Positions 35,826 through 45,035 of a stretch of DNA of 64,000 nucleotides are shown in pieces (within the stretch, counting starts at the first letter, position 1; each line of letters begins with the position of its first letter). A program made the translations under genes and the position numbers. The notes under the pieces were generated by a model. It was not told the DNA's origin, searched no databases, and was given only the letters and a program-made list of their open reading frames with translations. Where the stretch lies: NCBI RefSeq assembly GCF_023101085.1, contig NZ_CP064703.1:7378001-7442000 (forward strand), read 5' to 3'. Origin of the DNA: Bradyrhizobium sp. 170 (GTDB taxonomy: Bacteria > Pseudomonadota > Alphaproteobacteria > Rhizobiales > Xanthobacteraceae).

Positions 35826-36614
35826 ATGCGTTCCTTCCTCGTTGCTGTCACCGCCCTGACGCTGTTTGCCTCCGGCACAGCCCAAGCCAAAGTCGCCATC
35901 ACCGTCGACAAGGATAACCAGCAGATGACCGTCGCCGTCGACGGCGTCGAGCGTTACACGTGGCCGGTATCGTCAGGCATTCCCTCCTACGAGACGCCGA
36001 ACGGCAGCTTCCGCGCCTTTCGCATGGAGGAGGACCACTACTCCAAGGAATTCGACGAGGCGCCGATGCCGCACTCGATCTTCTTCACGAAGATCGGCCA
36101 TGCCATCCACGGCACGGACTCGGTCAACCGCCTCGGCTCTCCCGCGTCGCATGGCTGCGTGCGGCTGTCGCGCGAGAATGCCGCAAAGCTCTTTGCGCTG
36201 GTCAAGGACCAAGGCGTGCTCAACACCACGGTGACGCTGAGCGGCTCGTCCCAGGTCGCACTGGCGCGCAATCCGCGGCCGCGCGCCAACACCGCCGTCG
36301 CCCGCCGCGCGCCGCTGCCGCAATATGAGCAGCAATATGACTCCGCCGGCGATCCCGTCGTGATCACGCCGCCACAGCAGCGCGTGGCGCCGCAGGCGCG
36401 GGCCGACGATGGCTACATCTATCCCGCCGACGGCTCTTCCAATGAAGCGCGCTATCCCGCACCGGGCCGCCGCGTCTACGACACCCAAGCCTATCAGCAG
36501 CAGCCGCAGCAGCAATACTACGGCAACCGCGGCTATGTGCCGGCGCCACAGGGCTACTACTATCAACCGCGCCAGACTTATCAGCAGCGCGGCCTGTTCA
36601 GCTATCAGGATTAG
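35826..36614 (+). CDS. L,D-transpeptidase (YkuD/ErfK-type)
   Basis: A 262-residue periplasmic enzyme with a signal peptide (cleavage near AQA/KVA). The YkuD catalytic motif is intact: H95 (HGTD) and SHGCVR with C111. It forms 3-3 peptidoglycan cross-links or attaches proteins to peptidoglycan. The C-terminal 110 residues are Pro/Gln/Tyr-rich and low in complexity, which is common in rhizobial homologues. The ATG at 35826 follows a GGAGGCC site. It stands alone between repeats and the convergent YeeE/YedE pair. Confidence 0.92.
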   Translation: MRSFLVAVTALTLFASGTAQAKVAITVDKDNQQMTVAVDGVERYTWPVSSGIPSYETPNGSFRAFRMEEDHYSKEFDEAPMPHSIFFTKIGHAIHGTDSVNRLGSPASHGCVRLSRENAAKLFALVKDQGVLNTTVTLSGSSQVALARNPRPRANTAVARRAPLPQYEQQYDSAGDPVVITPPQQRVAPQARADDGYIYPADGSSNEARYPAPGRRVYDTQAYQQQPQQQYYGNRGYVPAPQGYYYQPRQTYQQRGLFSYQD

Positions 36615-36647
36615 CCGGCGAGTTCAGGACGTCCGCGAGCCGTCATT

Positions 36648-37106
36648 TCAGCCGTCCGCCGCGCTCTCCAGCAGACGTTCGCGTTGCGCCGTCAGCCGCG
36701 ACTGTTGCCAGGCATCGTGAGCCACCATGCCGGCGACCATCGCGACCACGAAGACGATGACCCCCGGCGACAGCGTCGCCAGGCTCTCCAGTGCCGGCCC
36801 GGGGCATAACCCGACAAGACCCCACCCGATTCCGAACAGCGCGGCGCCCGCGACCAGCGGCAGATCGATTCCCGATTTGCCCGGCCGAAAATATTGCCCG
36901 GCAAACCACGGCTGCGCATTGCGATCAGCCAGCCTGAAGCCGGGCACCGACACTGCGAGCGCCGCGGCCATCACCACGGCAAGGGTCGGATCCCACGCGC
37001 CGAAGATATCCAGAAAACCCAAAACCTTTGTCGGCTGCACCATGCCTGAAATCAGCAGGCCCGCGCCGAAGATCAGGCCGCAAATCAAGGGGGCAATGAT
37101 CCACAT
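36648..37106 (-). CDS. YeeE/YedE-family (DUF6691-type) membrane protein
   Basis: A 152-residue protein with about four helices, containing GLIFGAGLLISGMVQPTKVLGFLD and the conserved cysteine in GLCPGPAL. It is the second half of a split YeeE/YedE transporter. The first half is encoded 3 bases upstream, and the ribosome binding site (GGGAGG) lies inside that gene's end. Families of this fold move thiosulfate or other sulfur species across the inner membrane. The substrate is inferred from family only. Confidence 0.88.
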   Translation of the reverse strand: MWIIAPLICGLIFGAGLLISGMVQPTKVLGFLDIFGAWDPTLAVVMAAALAVSVPGFRLADRNAQPWFAGQYFRPGKSGIDLPLVAGAALFGIGWGLVGLCPGPALESLATLSPGVIVFVVAMVAGMVAHDAWQQSRLTAQRERLLESAADG

Positions 37107-37109
37107 GGC

Positions 37110-37535
37110 TCAACCTCCCAACACGTGGTGCGTGACCGCCACCGTAACGACCGCCGTCACCATGAAGACGATGGTGGCGGCGATGGAGCGCGGCGACAGC
37201 CGTGCTATTCCGCAGATGCCGTGACCGGAGGTGCAACCGCCGCCAAGCCGGGTGCCGAACCCGACCAGCAGTCCTGCTGCGATAATGACGGCCCAACTCG
37301 ATGGCAGCTTGGGCTGCGCCATTCCGTAACCGATCAGGCCGGCGATGACGGGCGCGAGAATGAGCCCGGCGATGAAGGCGATGCGCCAGCCCTTGTCCTC
37401 GCCGCGCAAATTCAGCAGGCCACTGAAGATGCCGCTGATGCCGGCGATCCGGCCGGTCGACAACATCAGCAGGACGGCGGAAAGCCCGATCAGCATGCCG
37501 CCGATCGCGGCCGACACGGGAGTGAAATTGGCCAT
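37110..37535 (-). CDS. YeeE/YedE-family sulfur transporter subunit
   Basis: A 141-residue membrane protein with about four helices and the family motif GGGCTSGHGICGIARLS, which holds the cysteines thought to relay sulfur. It is translated first, followed after 3 bases by its partner. Together the two resemble PmpA/PmpB-like or BigR-operon transporters. No persulfide sensor or rhodanese gene is adjacent here. Confidence 0.9.
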   Translation of the reverse strand: MANFTPVSAAIGGMLIGLSAVLLMLSTGRIAGISGIFSGLLNLRGEDKGWRIAFIAGLILAPVIAGLIGYGMAQPKLPSSWAVIIAAGLLVGFGTRLGGGCTSGHGICGIARLSPRSIAATIVFMVTAVVTVAVTHHVLGG

Positions 37536-37606
37536 GACGGGTTTTCCTTCGTTGGGGCGTACTCAATCATAGGCGCGCCTTGCCCGACCGCAACCCGTCT
37601 ACTCTT

Positions 37607-39892
37607 CTACTCTTCGCCGTTCCTGAGCCGCCGCCATACCGCGCCCAGCACGTTGGAGTAATCGTCGGTCCAGACGCGCTGGTGATCCTCGGCCTCGGTC
37701 AGTGCCCATTTATCCGACGACGCCAGCTTGCCGACGTCGGCCTCTTCGCGCGCCGAGACCACGACCGAGGTCGAGAAGATGTATTCATTGTCGCGGCCGG
37801 AATCCTCATTGTAGACCCAGCTCTTCAAGTCGTTGGCGTCGGCGATTCCGACGACGACGCTCGACAGTTCCAGATGCCGGTTGGAGACGTGCATCACCAC
37901 GGCCCCCTGCGGCGCCAGCTTGGCCTTGTAGATTTCCATCGCCTCTTCGGTCGCCAGATGAATCGGAATCGCATCCGACGAATAGGCGTCGACGATGATC
38001 AGATCGTAGACGCCATCGGGCTCACGCGCGAAGGTCAGCCGCGCATCGCCGATCACGGGCTCCAGGTTCGGCTCGCAAACGTGGATGTAGGTGAAATATT
38101 TCGGGTCGCGCGCGGTATCGACCATCGACTGGTCGATCTCGAAGAACTTCCACTCCTCGCCGGGCTCGGAGGCGCAGACCAGCGTGCCGGAGCCGAGCCC
38201 GATCACGGCAACCCGCAGCGGCGCCGCTTTACGCTCGCGGATCGCCGCGATCGCCTGACCGATGCCGCCGTCCTTGTGATAATAGGTGATCGGCTCCGGC
38301 TGGCCGGTGACCGGCGTGCCGTCGTCGTTCTTGAATTTCTCGGCGCCGTGAATCGTGGTGCCGTGCATCAGCACGTGATACTGGCCGTTCGACGTCACCA
38401 CGATCTTGTGGACGCCGAAGAAGCTGCGCACGGTCTCCACCCGTCCCTCGTCGGAGGGGTAAGCGCGCAGCAGCACCAGCGCCACCGCGACGGTCGCAAA
38501 TATCTTCCAGCGGTTGGCGTTGAGCGCAAGCGCCAGCAGTGCCGAGAGCACGCCGACCGCGCCGATCACCCAGACCCTGTTAGGGTCGAGCCAAGTGAAC
38601 AGTTTTCCGGTCGACCAGGTCGGTGCGATCAGCGCCACCGCCAGCACCGCAAGGAACGGCCAGTACCAGTGGCTCCAGCGCGGCAGCCGCTCGTTGCCGG
38701 TCGGACGGCACAGCGCCGCGAGCGCCAGCAGGATCGGATATTCCGCGACCCATGAGAAGGTGAACGGCGCGATCAGGCCGGCGAACAAGCCGCCGACCAT
38801 GCCTCCGAACGACAGCGCGACGTAGAAGCCGGTGAGATACTTCGCCGCCGGGCGGGTGCGCGCCAGTTCGCCGTGGCAGGCCATCGCGATCACGAAGAAA
38901 CACAGCTGATGGCCACCAAGCGTCAGCAGCAGGTTCTGTTCGCCGCCAAACGCAAGCAGCACCACGACACCCGCAATTGCCAGCGGTTGCGCCAGCAGCA
39001 TCCATTTGTGCGGCAGCAATGGCCGCGACTGGAACACCAGCACCCAAGTCAGGAGATAGAGCGACAGCGGCAGCACCCACAGCAGCGGCGCGGCGGCAAC
39101 GTCGGTGGAAATATGCGCGGTCACCGCGATCAGCAGCCCCGACGGTACGGCGGCAAGGAATATCCAGCGGGCGCGCAGAATCCACGATGGCGCCGGCGCG
39201 TCGCTATCGTCGTCCGGCATGTTCAACTTTGCCGCATTCGCCGGCGAGCGCAGCAGCAAGACGCCGCAGGTTGCGATCAGCACGATCAAGAGGCCATAGC
39301 CGCCGGTCCAGATCAGGTTTTGCGTGCGCAGCGTGAACATCGGCTCGAGCAGCACCGGATAGGACAACAGCGCCAGGAAGCTGCCGATGTTCGAGGAAGC
39401 ATAGAGGAAATAAGGGTCGGGGCCGTTGGGGTGGCCGGTACGGACGAACCAGGCCTGCAGCAGCGGATTGTTGGCCGCGAGCGCGAAGAACGGCAGCCCG
39501 ATCGACACCGCAAACAGGCCGAGCAGCCAGAGTGCATAGCCTGAATTCGGCGGATCGCCCCACCCGCTTGAGATCGACAACGGCAGCGTCAGCATCGCAC
39601 AAGCGAGCAGCACCAGATGGATCGCCACGGGAATCGCGCGGTTGCGGAGCTGCATCAGAAAATGCGCATAGGCATAGCCGCCGAGCAGCAGCGACTGGAA
39701 GAACACCATCGCCACCGACCACACCGCCGGCGAGCCGCCGAGCCGCGGCAGCACCATTTTGGTGAACAAGGGCTGCACCGAAAACAGCAGCAGCGCGCTG
39801 ACGAAGATCGCGGCGGTGTAGACGACCAGGACCAGCCGGTTCCGGCTTTCGGAAGGCTGGTCCGCTGAAACGGACGGATCGGGAGAAATCAT
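37607..39892 (-). CDS. membrane-anchored spermidine-synthase-like protein
   Basis: A 761-residue fusion. Residues about 15-520 are 12-14 hydrophobic helices with MFS-like character. The last 230 residues form a class I SAM-type domain resembling spermidine synthase: VAVIGLGSGTLVC, an acidic FEID, then DLIIVDAYSSDAIPIHL. Such fusions are widespread and mostly uncharacterised, and true polyamine synthesis is not established for them. The ATG at 39892 begins just before the first helix; an upstream GTG would add 38 residues. It is divergent from a FAD oxidoreductase. Confidence 0.88.
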   Translation of the reverse strand: MISPDPSVSADQPSESRNRLVLVVYTAAIFVSALLLFSVQPLFTKMVLPRLGGSPAVWSVAMVFFQSLLLGGYAYAHFLMQLRNRAIPVAIHLVLLACAMLTLPLSISSGWGDPPNSGYALWLLGLFAVSIGLPFFALAANNPLLQAWFVRTGHPNGPDPYFLYASSNIGSFLALLSYPVLLEPMFTLRTQNLIWTGGYGLLIVLIATCGVLLLRSPANAAKLNMPDDDSDAPAPSWILRARWIFLAAVPSGLLIAVTAHISTDVAAAPLLWVLPLSLYLLTWVLVFQSRPLLPHKWMLLAQPLAIAGVVVLLAFGGEQNLLLTLGGHQLCFFVIAMACHGELARTRPAAKYLTGFYVALSFGGMVGGLFAGLIAPFTFSWVAEYPILLALAALCRPTGNERLPRWSHWYWPFLAVLAVALIAPTWSTGKLFTWLDPNRVWVIGAVGVLSALLALALNANRWKIFATVAVALVLLRAYPSDEGRVETVRSFFGVHKIVVTSNGQYHVLMHGTTIHGAEKFKNDDGTPVTGQPEPITYYHKDGGIGQAIAAIRERKAAPLRVAVIGLGSGTLVCASEPGEEWKFFEIDQSMVDTARDPKYFTYIHVCEPNLEPVIGDARLTFAREPDGVYDLIIVDAYSSDAIPIHLATEEAMEIYKAKLAPQGAVVMHVSNRHLELSSVVVGIADANDLKSWVYNEDSGRDNEYIFSTSVVVSAREEADVGKLASSDKWALTEAEDHQRVWTDDYSNVLGAVWRRLRNGEE

Positions 39893-40060
39893 CAAAACTC
39901 CGGCTGGAAACCGGCGGGCGCCGGTGGCGGGATGCCCGGCAGGGCCGCCGGCGGGGCGCAATGGAGCATAGGGCGACACGGCGAGCAATGCGGGATAAGA
40001 AAGCACGGATAGGGCGCGCCGCGCCCATCCCGATCAAACCTTCTTGAAGCTGAAGCTGGC

Positions 40061-41662
40061 ATGAACGAGACGGACGTTGTCATCATTGGGGCGGGGCATA
40101 ACGGCCTCACCTGCGCGGCCTATCTCGCGATGGCCGGCCTGCGCGTAAAAGTGGTCGAGCGCCGCAAGGCGGTCGGCGGCGCCGCCGTGACCGAGGAATT
40201 CCACCCCGGCTTCCGCAACTCGGTGGCCGCCTATACGGTCAGCCTGCTCAATCCGCAGATCGTTGCCGACCTGAAACTCGCCAATCATGGCCTGCGCATC
40301 GTCGAGCGCCGCGCGCAGAATTTCCTGCCCGCGCCCGACGGCAGCTATCTGCTGACCGGCGAGGGCCGCACCCACCAATCGGTAGCAAAACTCAGCGAGC
40401 GCGATGCGGCCACGATTGATGCCTTCTCGCGCGAACTGGAGGCCATCGCCGACGTGCTGCGGCAATTCGTGCTGCGCGCGCCGCCGAACATCGTCGAGGG
40501 CTTTGGGATCGGCGCGATCCGCGAAGCCTTCAACGCCATCGGCACGGCCGGCATCCTGCGCAAGCTATCGCTTGAACAGCAGCGCAATCTGCTCGACCTG
40601 TTCACGCGCTCGGCCGGCGAGATGCTGGACGAGCGTTTCGAGAACGACCTGGTGAAGGCGCTGTTCGGCTTCGACGCCATCGTCGGCAATTACGCCAGCC
40701 CCTACGCGGCGGGCTCGGCCTACGTCATGCTGCACCATGCGTTCGGCGAGGTGAACGGCAAGAAGGGCGTGTGGGGCCATGCGATCGGCGGCATGGGCGC
40801 GATCACGCTAGCGATGGCGCGCGCGGCGCGCGGGCATGGCGCCGAGATCGAAACGGAAGCCGGCGTGCGCGAGGTGATCGTCGAGGGCGGCCGCGCCGCG
40901 GGCGTCATCCTCGACAATGGCGAGGCCATCCGCGCGAAATACGTCGTCTCCGGCGTCAATCCGAAATTGCTGTATACGCGGCTCGTGCCGTCGGGCGCGC
41001 TGGCGCCGGAATTCCTCGAACGGATCTCGCGCTGGCGCAACGGCTCCGGCACCTTCCGGATGAATGTCGCGCTGAACGCCCTGCCCTCTTTCACTGCATT
41101 GCCCGGCGCCGGCGATCATCTCACCGCCGGCATCATCCTCGCGCCCAGCCTCGGCTACATGGACCGCGCCTGGCAGGATGCGCGCAGCCATGGCTGGAGC
41201 CGTGAGCCGGTGGTGGAAGTGCTGATCCCCTCGACGCTGGACGATTCGCTTGCGCCAGAGGGCCAACATGTCGCGAGCCTGTTCTGCCAGCATGTCGCAC
41301 CGGAATTGCCGGACGGAAAGTCATGGGACGACCATCGCGAGGAGGTCGCCGACCTCATGATCGCGACGGTGGATAAATTCGCGCCGGGCTTTGGGACAAG
41401 CGTGATCGGCCGTCAGGTGCTGTCGCCGCTCGACCTCGAGCGGCAGTTCGGCCTGCTCGGCGGCGACATCTTCCATGGCGCCTTGACGCTCAATCAATTG
41501 TTCTCGGCGCGGCCGATGCTGGGCCATGCCGATTATCGCGGGCCGCTGAAGGGCCTCTATCATTGCGGCTCGGGCGCCCATCCCGGCGGCGGCGTCACCG
41601 GCGCCCCCGGCCACAACGCCGCGAGGACCATCCTGGGCGATCACCGCGCGCTTTTCGGATAG
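40061..41662 (+). CDS. FAD-dependent phytoene-desaturase-like oxidoreductase (PYROXD2-like)
   Basis: A 533-residue flavoprotein with the N-terminal dinucleotide-binding motif VIIGAGHNGLTCAAYLA, the E-rich loop at VVERRKAVGG and the C-terminal FAD contact GSGAHPGGGVTGAPGHNAA. This is the carotenoid-desaturase/PYROXD2-like family of amine-oxidase fold proteins. No carotenoid genes are nearby, so a carotenoid role is unlikely, and the substrate is unknown. Full length for the family. Confidence 0.9.
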   Translation: MNETDVVIIGAGHNGLTCAAYLAMAGLRVKVVERRKAVGGAAVTEEFHPGFRNSVAAYTVSLLNPQIVADLKLANHGLRIVERRAQNFLPAPDGSYLLTGEGRTHQSVAKLSERDAATIDAFSRELEAIADVLRQFVLRAPPNIVEGFGIGAIREAFNAIGTAGILRKLSLEQQRNLLDLFTRSAGEMLDERFENDLVKALFGFDAIVGNYASPYAAGSAYVMLHHAFGEVNGKKGVWGHAIGGMGAITLAMARAARGHGAEIETEAGVREVIVEGGRAAGVILDNGEAIRAKYVVSGVNPKLLYTRLVPSGALAPEFLERISRWRNGSGTFRMNVALNALPSFTALPGAGDHLTAGIILAPSLGYMDRAWQDARSHGWSREPVVEVLIPSTLDDSLAPEGQHVASLFCQHVAPELPDGKSWDDHREEVADLMIATVDKFAPGFGTSVIGRQVLSPLDLERQFGLLGGDIFHGALTLNQLFSARPMLGHADYRGPLKGLYHCGSGAHPGGGVTGAPGHNAARTILGDHRALFG

Positions 41663-41731
41663 GCCGATAGAACGCACAAGGCGCGACACCGGGATCGGCG
41701 TCGCGCCTTGTGAAACGATCAAATTTTCAAA

Positions 41732-41887
41732 TCAAACGGCGTCGTAGGCTTCGACCGGAAGCGAACGCGATTCCTGCATCGACAGCGCCAGCGAAGGCGT
41801 CGCGCCGCCGGACACGGTGGCCGACGGATAGCTCACATACGCGCTCAGGGCGCACATCAAGGCAATAACTACAGTAATTTTCTTCAC
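41732..41887 (-). CDS. small secreted peptide, unrecognised
   Basis: A 51-residue ORF starting with GTG (41887-41885) and preceded by GGGGGAATTC, a strong ribosome binding site. It starts MKKITVVIALMCALSAYVSYPSA, a good signal peptide (cleavage near PSA/TVS), leaving about 28 residues rich in Ser, Ala and acidic residues. I recognise no family. The signal peptide, ribosome binding site and position just beside an IS630 element support a real but unplaced gene. Confidence 0.65.
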   Translation of the reverse strand: MKKITVVIALMCALSAYVSYPSATVSGGATPSLALSMQESRSLPVEAYDAV

Positions 41888-41950
41888 GTTGAATTCCCCC
41901 TGTTGTTTTTCGCTGTTTTCAGCGTGCCCCGTTCCTAGAGCGTGATGAGT

Positions 41951-42502
41951 CTAGGTTTGGTCATAACCGGCGTTGGCGAAGTAATTGGCGCATTCGGCCG
42001 GTGATACGGTGTCGAGGATTGGAGCGATAGCATCGTAGACGGCCTCGGTGGTTCGCTGCGCGGCTTTGCGCAGCCAGTGTTTGAACTTGGCAAAGAACTG
42101 CTCGATTGGGTTGAGATCTGGCGAGTATTTCGGCAGGTAGAAGAGTCTTGCGCCGGCGGCACGGATGGCGCGACGCACGGCGCGGGCCTTGTGCGAGCCA
42201 AGATTGTCCATGACCACGATGTCGCCGGGCCGCAGGGTCGGAACCAAAACCTTCTCGATGTAGAGAAGGAAGGCTTCGCCGTTGATTGGCCCCTCGATGA
42301 ACCAGGGAGCGGTGATGCGATCGTGGCGCAAAGCGGCCATGAAGGTCATGGTGTGCCAGCGGCCGTGCGGCACCTTGGCTTTGAGACGTTGACCACGCGG
42401 CGCCCAGCCCCGTAGCGGCGCCATATTGGTTTTGGTCCAGGTCTCGTCGATGAACACCAGCCGAGTGGGATCGATCCGATTCTGATACTTGGTCCACTGC
42501 AT
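41951..42502 (-). CDS. IS630-family transposase, second frame (catalytic DDE part)
   Basis: The 183-residue catalytic half of the transposase. The DDE residues are visible: D in VFIDETW, D in VVMDNLGSH and E in [12 protein letters not shown], typical of IS630. The frame stays open upstream towards the first ORF, and a run of seven A residues (minus strand) near the end of the first ORF is a likely slippery site for programmed frameshifting, which would give the full transposase. Confidence 0.9.
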   Translation of the reverse strand: MQWTKYQNRIDPTRLVFIDETWTKTNMAPLRGWAPRGQRLKAKVPHGRWHTMTFMAALRHDRITAPWFIEGPINGEAFLLYIEKVLVPTLRPGDIVVMDNLGSHKARAVRRAIRAAGARLFYLPKYSPDLNPIEQFFAKFKHWLRKAAQRTTEAVYDAIAPILDTVSPAECANYFANAGYDQT

Positions 42503-42543
42503 CCGCCGACGGGCAACATCGGGACGATCCTGCTCGGCGGCAA

Positions 42544-42894
42544 TCAGCGTCTTTTTTTGTAACTGAGCTTCTCAGCGTGGAGGAACTCCCACATCGTGCG
42601 GTAATCGACCTTGAGCCCACGCACAGCGAGTTCGGCCACCAGCCCGCGCACGGTAAAATCCTTCCGGCACCGTTGCATCAGCCATTCGCGGTGCGGCCCC
42701 GCAATCTTCTTTGGCCTATAGCCGCCGATCTGGTCCGGCTTGACGCTGCCGGTCTCGTGGAAGCGCTGTACCCAGTTGATCGCCGTGCTGATGCCCACCC
42801 CAAATTGGGCGGCCGCCTGATGCCTCGACAGGCCGCCTTTGATGACAGCCTTCACCACCCGCTCACGAAGGTCGTTCGAATAGGGTTTTCCCAT
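42544..42894 (-). CDS. IS630-family transposase, first frame (DNA-binding part)
   Basis: The 116-residue N-terminal half: helix-turn-helix domain beginning [17 protein letters not shown], then [14 protein letters not shown] and the second DNA-binding helix set ending in [15 protein letters not shown]. The reading frame runs into a run of A residues and ends shortly after, where a frameshift would join it to the catalytic half. Confidence 0.9.
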   Translation of the reverse strand: MGKPYSNDLRERVVKAVIKGGLSRHQAAAQFGVGISTAINWVQRFHETGSVKPDQIGGYRPKKIAGPHREWLMQRCRKDFTVRGLVAELAVRGLKVDYRTMWEFLHAEKLSYKKRR

Positions 42895-42987
42895 CCATGC
42901 TGGCCTCCTTCCCAGCCAGCATGTTGAATCAGAAGCCTTCCGATTTGGGAATCCTCAATCGATTCAAACTAGACCCATCCCGCTCTA

Positions 42988-43390
42988 GGCGTGGCAACTT
43001 AATGTGCGGTTCCATCTGGTCGGTTGGAGGGAGGCGTCTGGGGCTGCGGTGAATCGCGGGTGTACGCAGCGGCGGCGTAAACCGGATCTTAACCAGCTCC
43101 CCGCCGATCCGGCTCCAGCATGCGGCTGGCTGGGACAATGTGTGTAAGGCCGGTGGATAACGACGGGGAAAAGCCTGTGCATTGGGTATCGAAAACCGGC
43201 CGTGGCGGTTGTGGAAACCTCGCCGCAGCGCCTGTGGAAAGCATCGGGATGCTTTCGCGGATAGCCGGTTGGCAAATGCCCTGCTCGGCTGTGGATAGTC
43301 AGTGGAGATTGCGTGCGCAAATCCCGCCCCAAAAAAGGACGGGGCCGGCGTTTTGGCGCGCCGGCCCCGAAATGCCCCCGAAATGGGCGA
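42988..43390. other. 403-base gap with a cluster of DnaA-box-like sites
   Basis: No coding potential is convincing here. Four sites resembling the DnaA box complement TGTGGATAA lie in one orientation: GGTGGATAA (43152-43160), TGTGGAAAC (43210-43218), TGTGGAAAG (43233-43241) and TGTGGATAG (43290-43298). Two match 8 of 9 positions and two match 7. The left part, next to the IS630 end, shows nothing else. A terminator for the pilin gene lies at the right end. Confidence 0.45.
43330..43368 (-). terminator. Rho-independent terminator of the Flp pilin gene
   Basis: Minus-strand transcription forms a perfect 10-bp stem, GGGGCCGGCG with CGCCGGCCCC, with an 8-base loop, followed by CCTTTTTTGG. The run of six T residues and position 22 bases after the pilin stop make this a convincing terminator. 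Confidence 0.85.
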
Positions 43391-43555
43391 TTACTTCAGC
43401 GAGTTCGAGATCGTAACGAAGTTCGTCGACAGCTGGGTGCCGAGACCGTTCACGGCGGTGATGATCGCAATCGCGATACCCGCTGCGATCAGGCCATACT
43501 CGATGGCCGTGGCTCCTGATTCGTCCTTAAAGAATGACTTAATGATCGATTTCAT
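43391..43555 (-). CDS. Flp-family type IVb pilin
   Basis: A 54-residue prepilin. The N-terminus MKSIIKSFFKDESGATAIEYGLIAAGIA has the prepilin peptidase site (after the Gly of ESGATAIEY) and the Flp hallmark of Glu and Tyr five and six residues into the mature peptide. A single hydrophobic helix follows. It forms the Tad/Flp adhesive pilus, but no other tad/cpa genes are in the window, so it is an isolated pilin copy with its own terminator. Confidence 0.93.
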   Translation of the reverse strand: MKSIIKSFFKDESGATAIEYGLIAAGIAIAIITAVNGLGTQLSTNFVTISNSLK

Positions 43556-43758
43556 GGCTGGTTCCGACCTGGGGTTTATGTTCTCGGAACACAGGTTTCC
43601 CCTGCAGTTCCTATCGGGGAACCTACGGAAATGAATCTAAGGCTGTCCTAACGGCCACCACTCAACTTTTCCGAGTAGTACGACATGAAATTTGCTCAAA
43701 TTTGAATGAAGCGCTACTTCCCCCAAACGAGTCTTCCCGCTTTTCTCCAGGTCCTTCA

Positions 43759-44649
43759 ATGACTTCTATCGCCCCTACGTACCGTGTCAGCTTTGCAATC
43801 GGTGACGAGCACGCGGCCAAAGGCGTGGTCGATGCCCTGACCGAAGTTTTTTTTGAAGGCCAGGCCGCGGTCGCCGCGTTCGAACGGCCGGATGGCCGAT
43901 GGGACGTCACGGTGCATTTTGCCGAGCCGCCTGATCAGTCGCTGGTGCGCGAACTCGTTGCCAATGCAGCCGGTGCAGAAGCCGCAGAGGGCATCGCCTT
44001 CGACACGGTCGAGGCCAAGGATTGGGTCAAGGCCAGCCTCGAAGACCTCGTCCCTGTGCCCGCCGGACGTTTCGTGATTCACGGCCAGCATGACCGCGAG
44101 AGGATCGCGGCCAACAAGCTCGGCATCGAAATCGAGGCGGCGCTGGCATTCGGCACCGGCCACCATGGCACCACGCGCGGCTGCCTGCTGCTGCTCGATC
44201 ATGTCCTGAAAGCCTGGCGCCCGCGCCGCGTGCTCGATCTCGGCACCGGCACCGGCGTGCTGGCGATCGCCGCCGCCAGGGCGCTGCATGAAAAGATACT
44301 GGCCAGCGATATCGATCCGCCCTCGGTGCAGGTCGCCCGCGAGAACGCGCGGCTGAACGTGTCAGGGCATCTGGTGCAGGCGATCCGCGCTACCGGCTTC
44401 GCGGCCCCGCAATTCGTAGCCGCCGCGCCATTCGATCTGGTGCTGGCGAATATTCTCGCCAATCCGTTGCGGCAGCTGGCAGGGCCGATGGCGCGGCATC
44501 TGGCGCCATCGGCCTTGGTCATTCTGTCGGGCCTGCTGACGCACCAGGCGCCCGGCGTCATCGCTGCCTATCGCGCCCGTGGGCTGGTGCCGGTGCGGCA
44601 CCTTCGCATCGACGGCTGGAGCAGCCTGTTGCTGCGCAAGGTGAACTGA
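43759..44649 (+). CDS. prmA: ribosomal protein L11 methyltransferase PrmA
   Basis: A 296-residue methyltransferase. Landmarks are AFGTGHHGTTRGCL, motif I VLDLGTGTGVLAIAAA, and DLVLANILANPL, which is the active-site block of PrmA. It methylates ribosomal protein L11 on lysines and the N-terminus. The ATG at 43759 has an AGGTCC site; an upstream ATG is in poor context. The small conserved gene converges just after it. Confidence 0.9.
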   Translation: MTSIAPTYRVSFAIGDEHAAKGVVDALTEVFFEGQAAVAAFERPDGRWDVTVHFAEPPDQSLVRELVANAAGAEAAEGIAFDTVEAKDWVKASLEDLVPVPAGRFVIHGQHDRERIAANKLGIEIEAALAFGTGHHGTTRGCLLLLDHVLKAWRPRRVLDLGTGTGVLAIAAARALHEKILASDIDPPSVQVARENARLNVSGHLVQAIRATGFAAPQFVAAAPFDLVLANILANPLRQLAGPMARHLAPSALVILSGLLTHQAPGVIAAYRARGLVPVRHLRIDGWSSLLLRKVN

Positions 44650-44655
44650 AACTCT

Positions 44656-44844
44656 CTAATCCTGCGATGTGTGCCGGTTGCGGGCGACTCCGTCCTTTTC
44701 TTCCTTCAACGTACGTTTGACGCGCGCTTCCGCGAACCGGTCGAGGATCTGGACGATGACGCCGCGCTGTTTCTTGTTGGCGACCGGCGGGACCGGGCCG
44801 CGGTCGGCCGGTGGCGAAATCTTCTCAAACGTGAAAGCAGGCAT
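44656..44844 (-). CDS. small conserved hypothetical protein
   Basis: A 62-residue basic protein starting MPAFTFEKISPPADRGP, with a GAGGGGA ribosome binding site 8 bases upstream. It is rich in Lys, Arg and Glu at the C-terminus (RVKRTLKEEKDGVARN) and has no membrane segment or cysteine. The combination of ribosome binding site, codon use and composition supports a real gene. I do not recognise a characterised family. Confidence 0.65.
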   Translation of the reverse strand: MPAFTFEKISPPADRGPVPPVANKKQRGVIVQILDRFAEARVKRTLKEEKDGVARNRHTSQD

Positions 44845-45035
44845 GGTGTATCCCCTCTTCGTTGAGTTGAAACACTCCTGGAGCCTCCCGGATATCCTGA
44901 GCCGAACAGCCTGCACCCGCAAAACCGTTCGATCCGACTAACGCGGACGGATATATTGAAGCACGGATTATGCCAAATTGTGGCCATGCCGGCCGCATTG
45001 CGGACCGCTCCACCCAACTCTAAAGTGACAAGGCG

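Larger units (their letters stand above)
41938..42985 (-). mobile_element. IS630-family insertion sequence, complete, with TA duplication
   Basis: A 1048-bp element bounded by imperfect inverted repeats: the left end starts GAGCGTGATGAGTCTAGG, and the complement of the right end starts GAGCGGGATGGGTCTAG. Both are flanked by TA (41936-41937 and 42986-42987), the target and duplication of IS630/Tc1-mariner transposons. The transposase is split into two overlapping-type frames read from the minus strand. Ends and reading frames are intact, so the element may still be mobile. Confidence 0.93.

Noticed and set aside
43120..43416. 98-residue plus-strand ORF over the DnaA-box-like cluster
   Set aside because: No family match, low-quality codon use and overlap with the pilin terminator.
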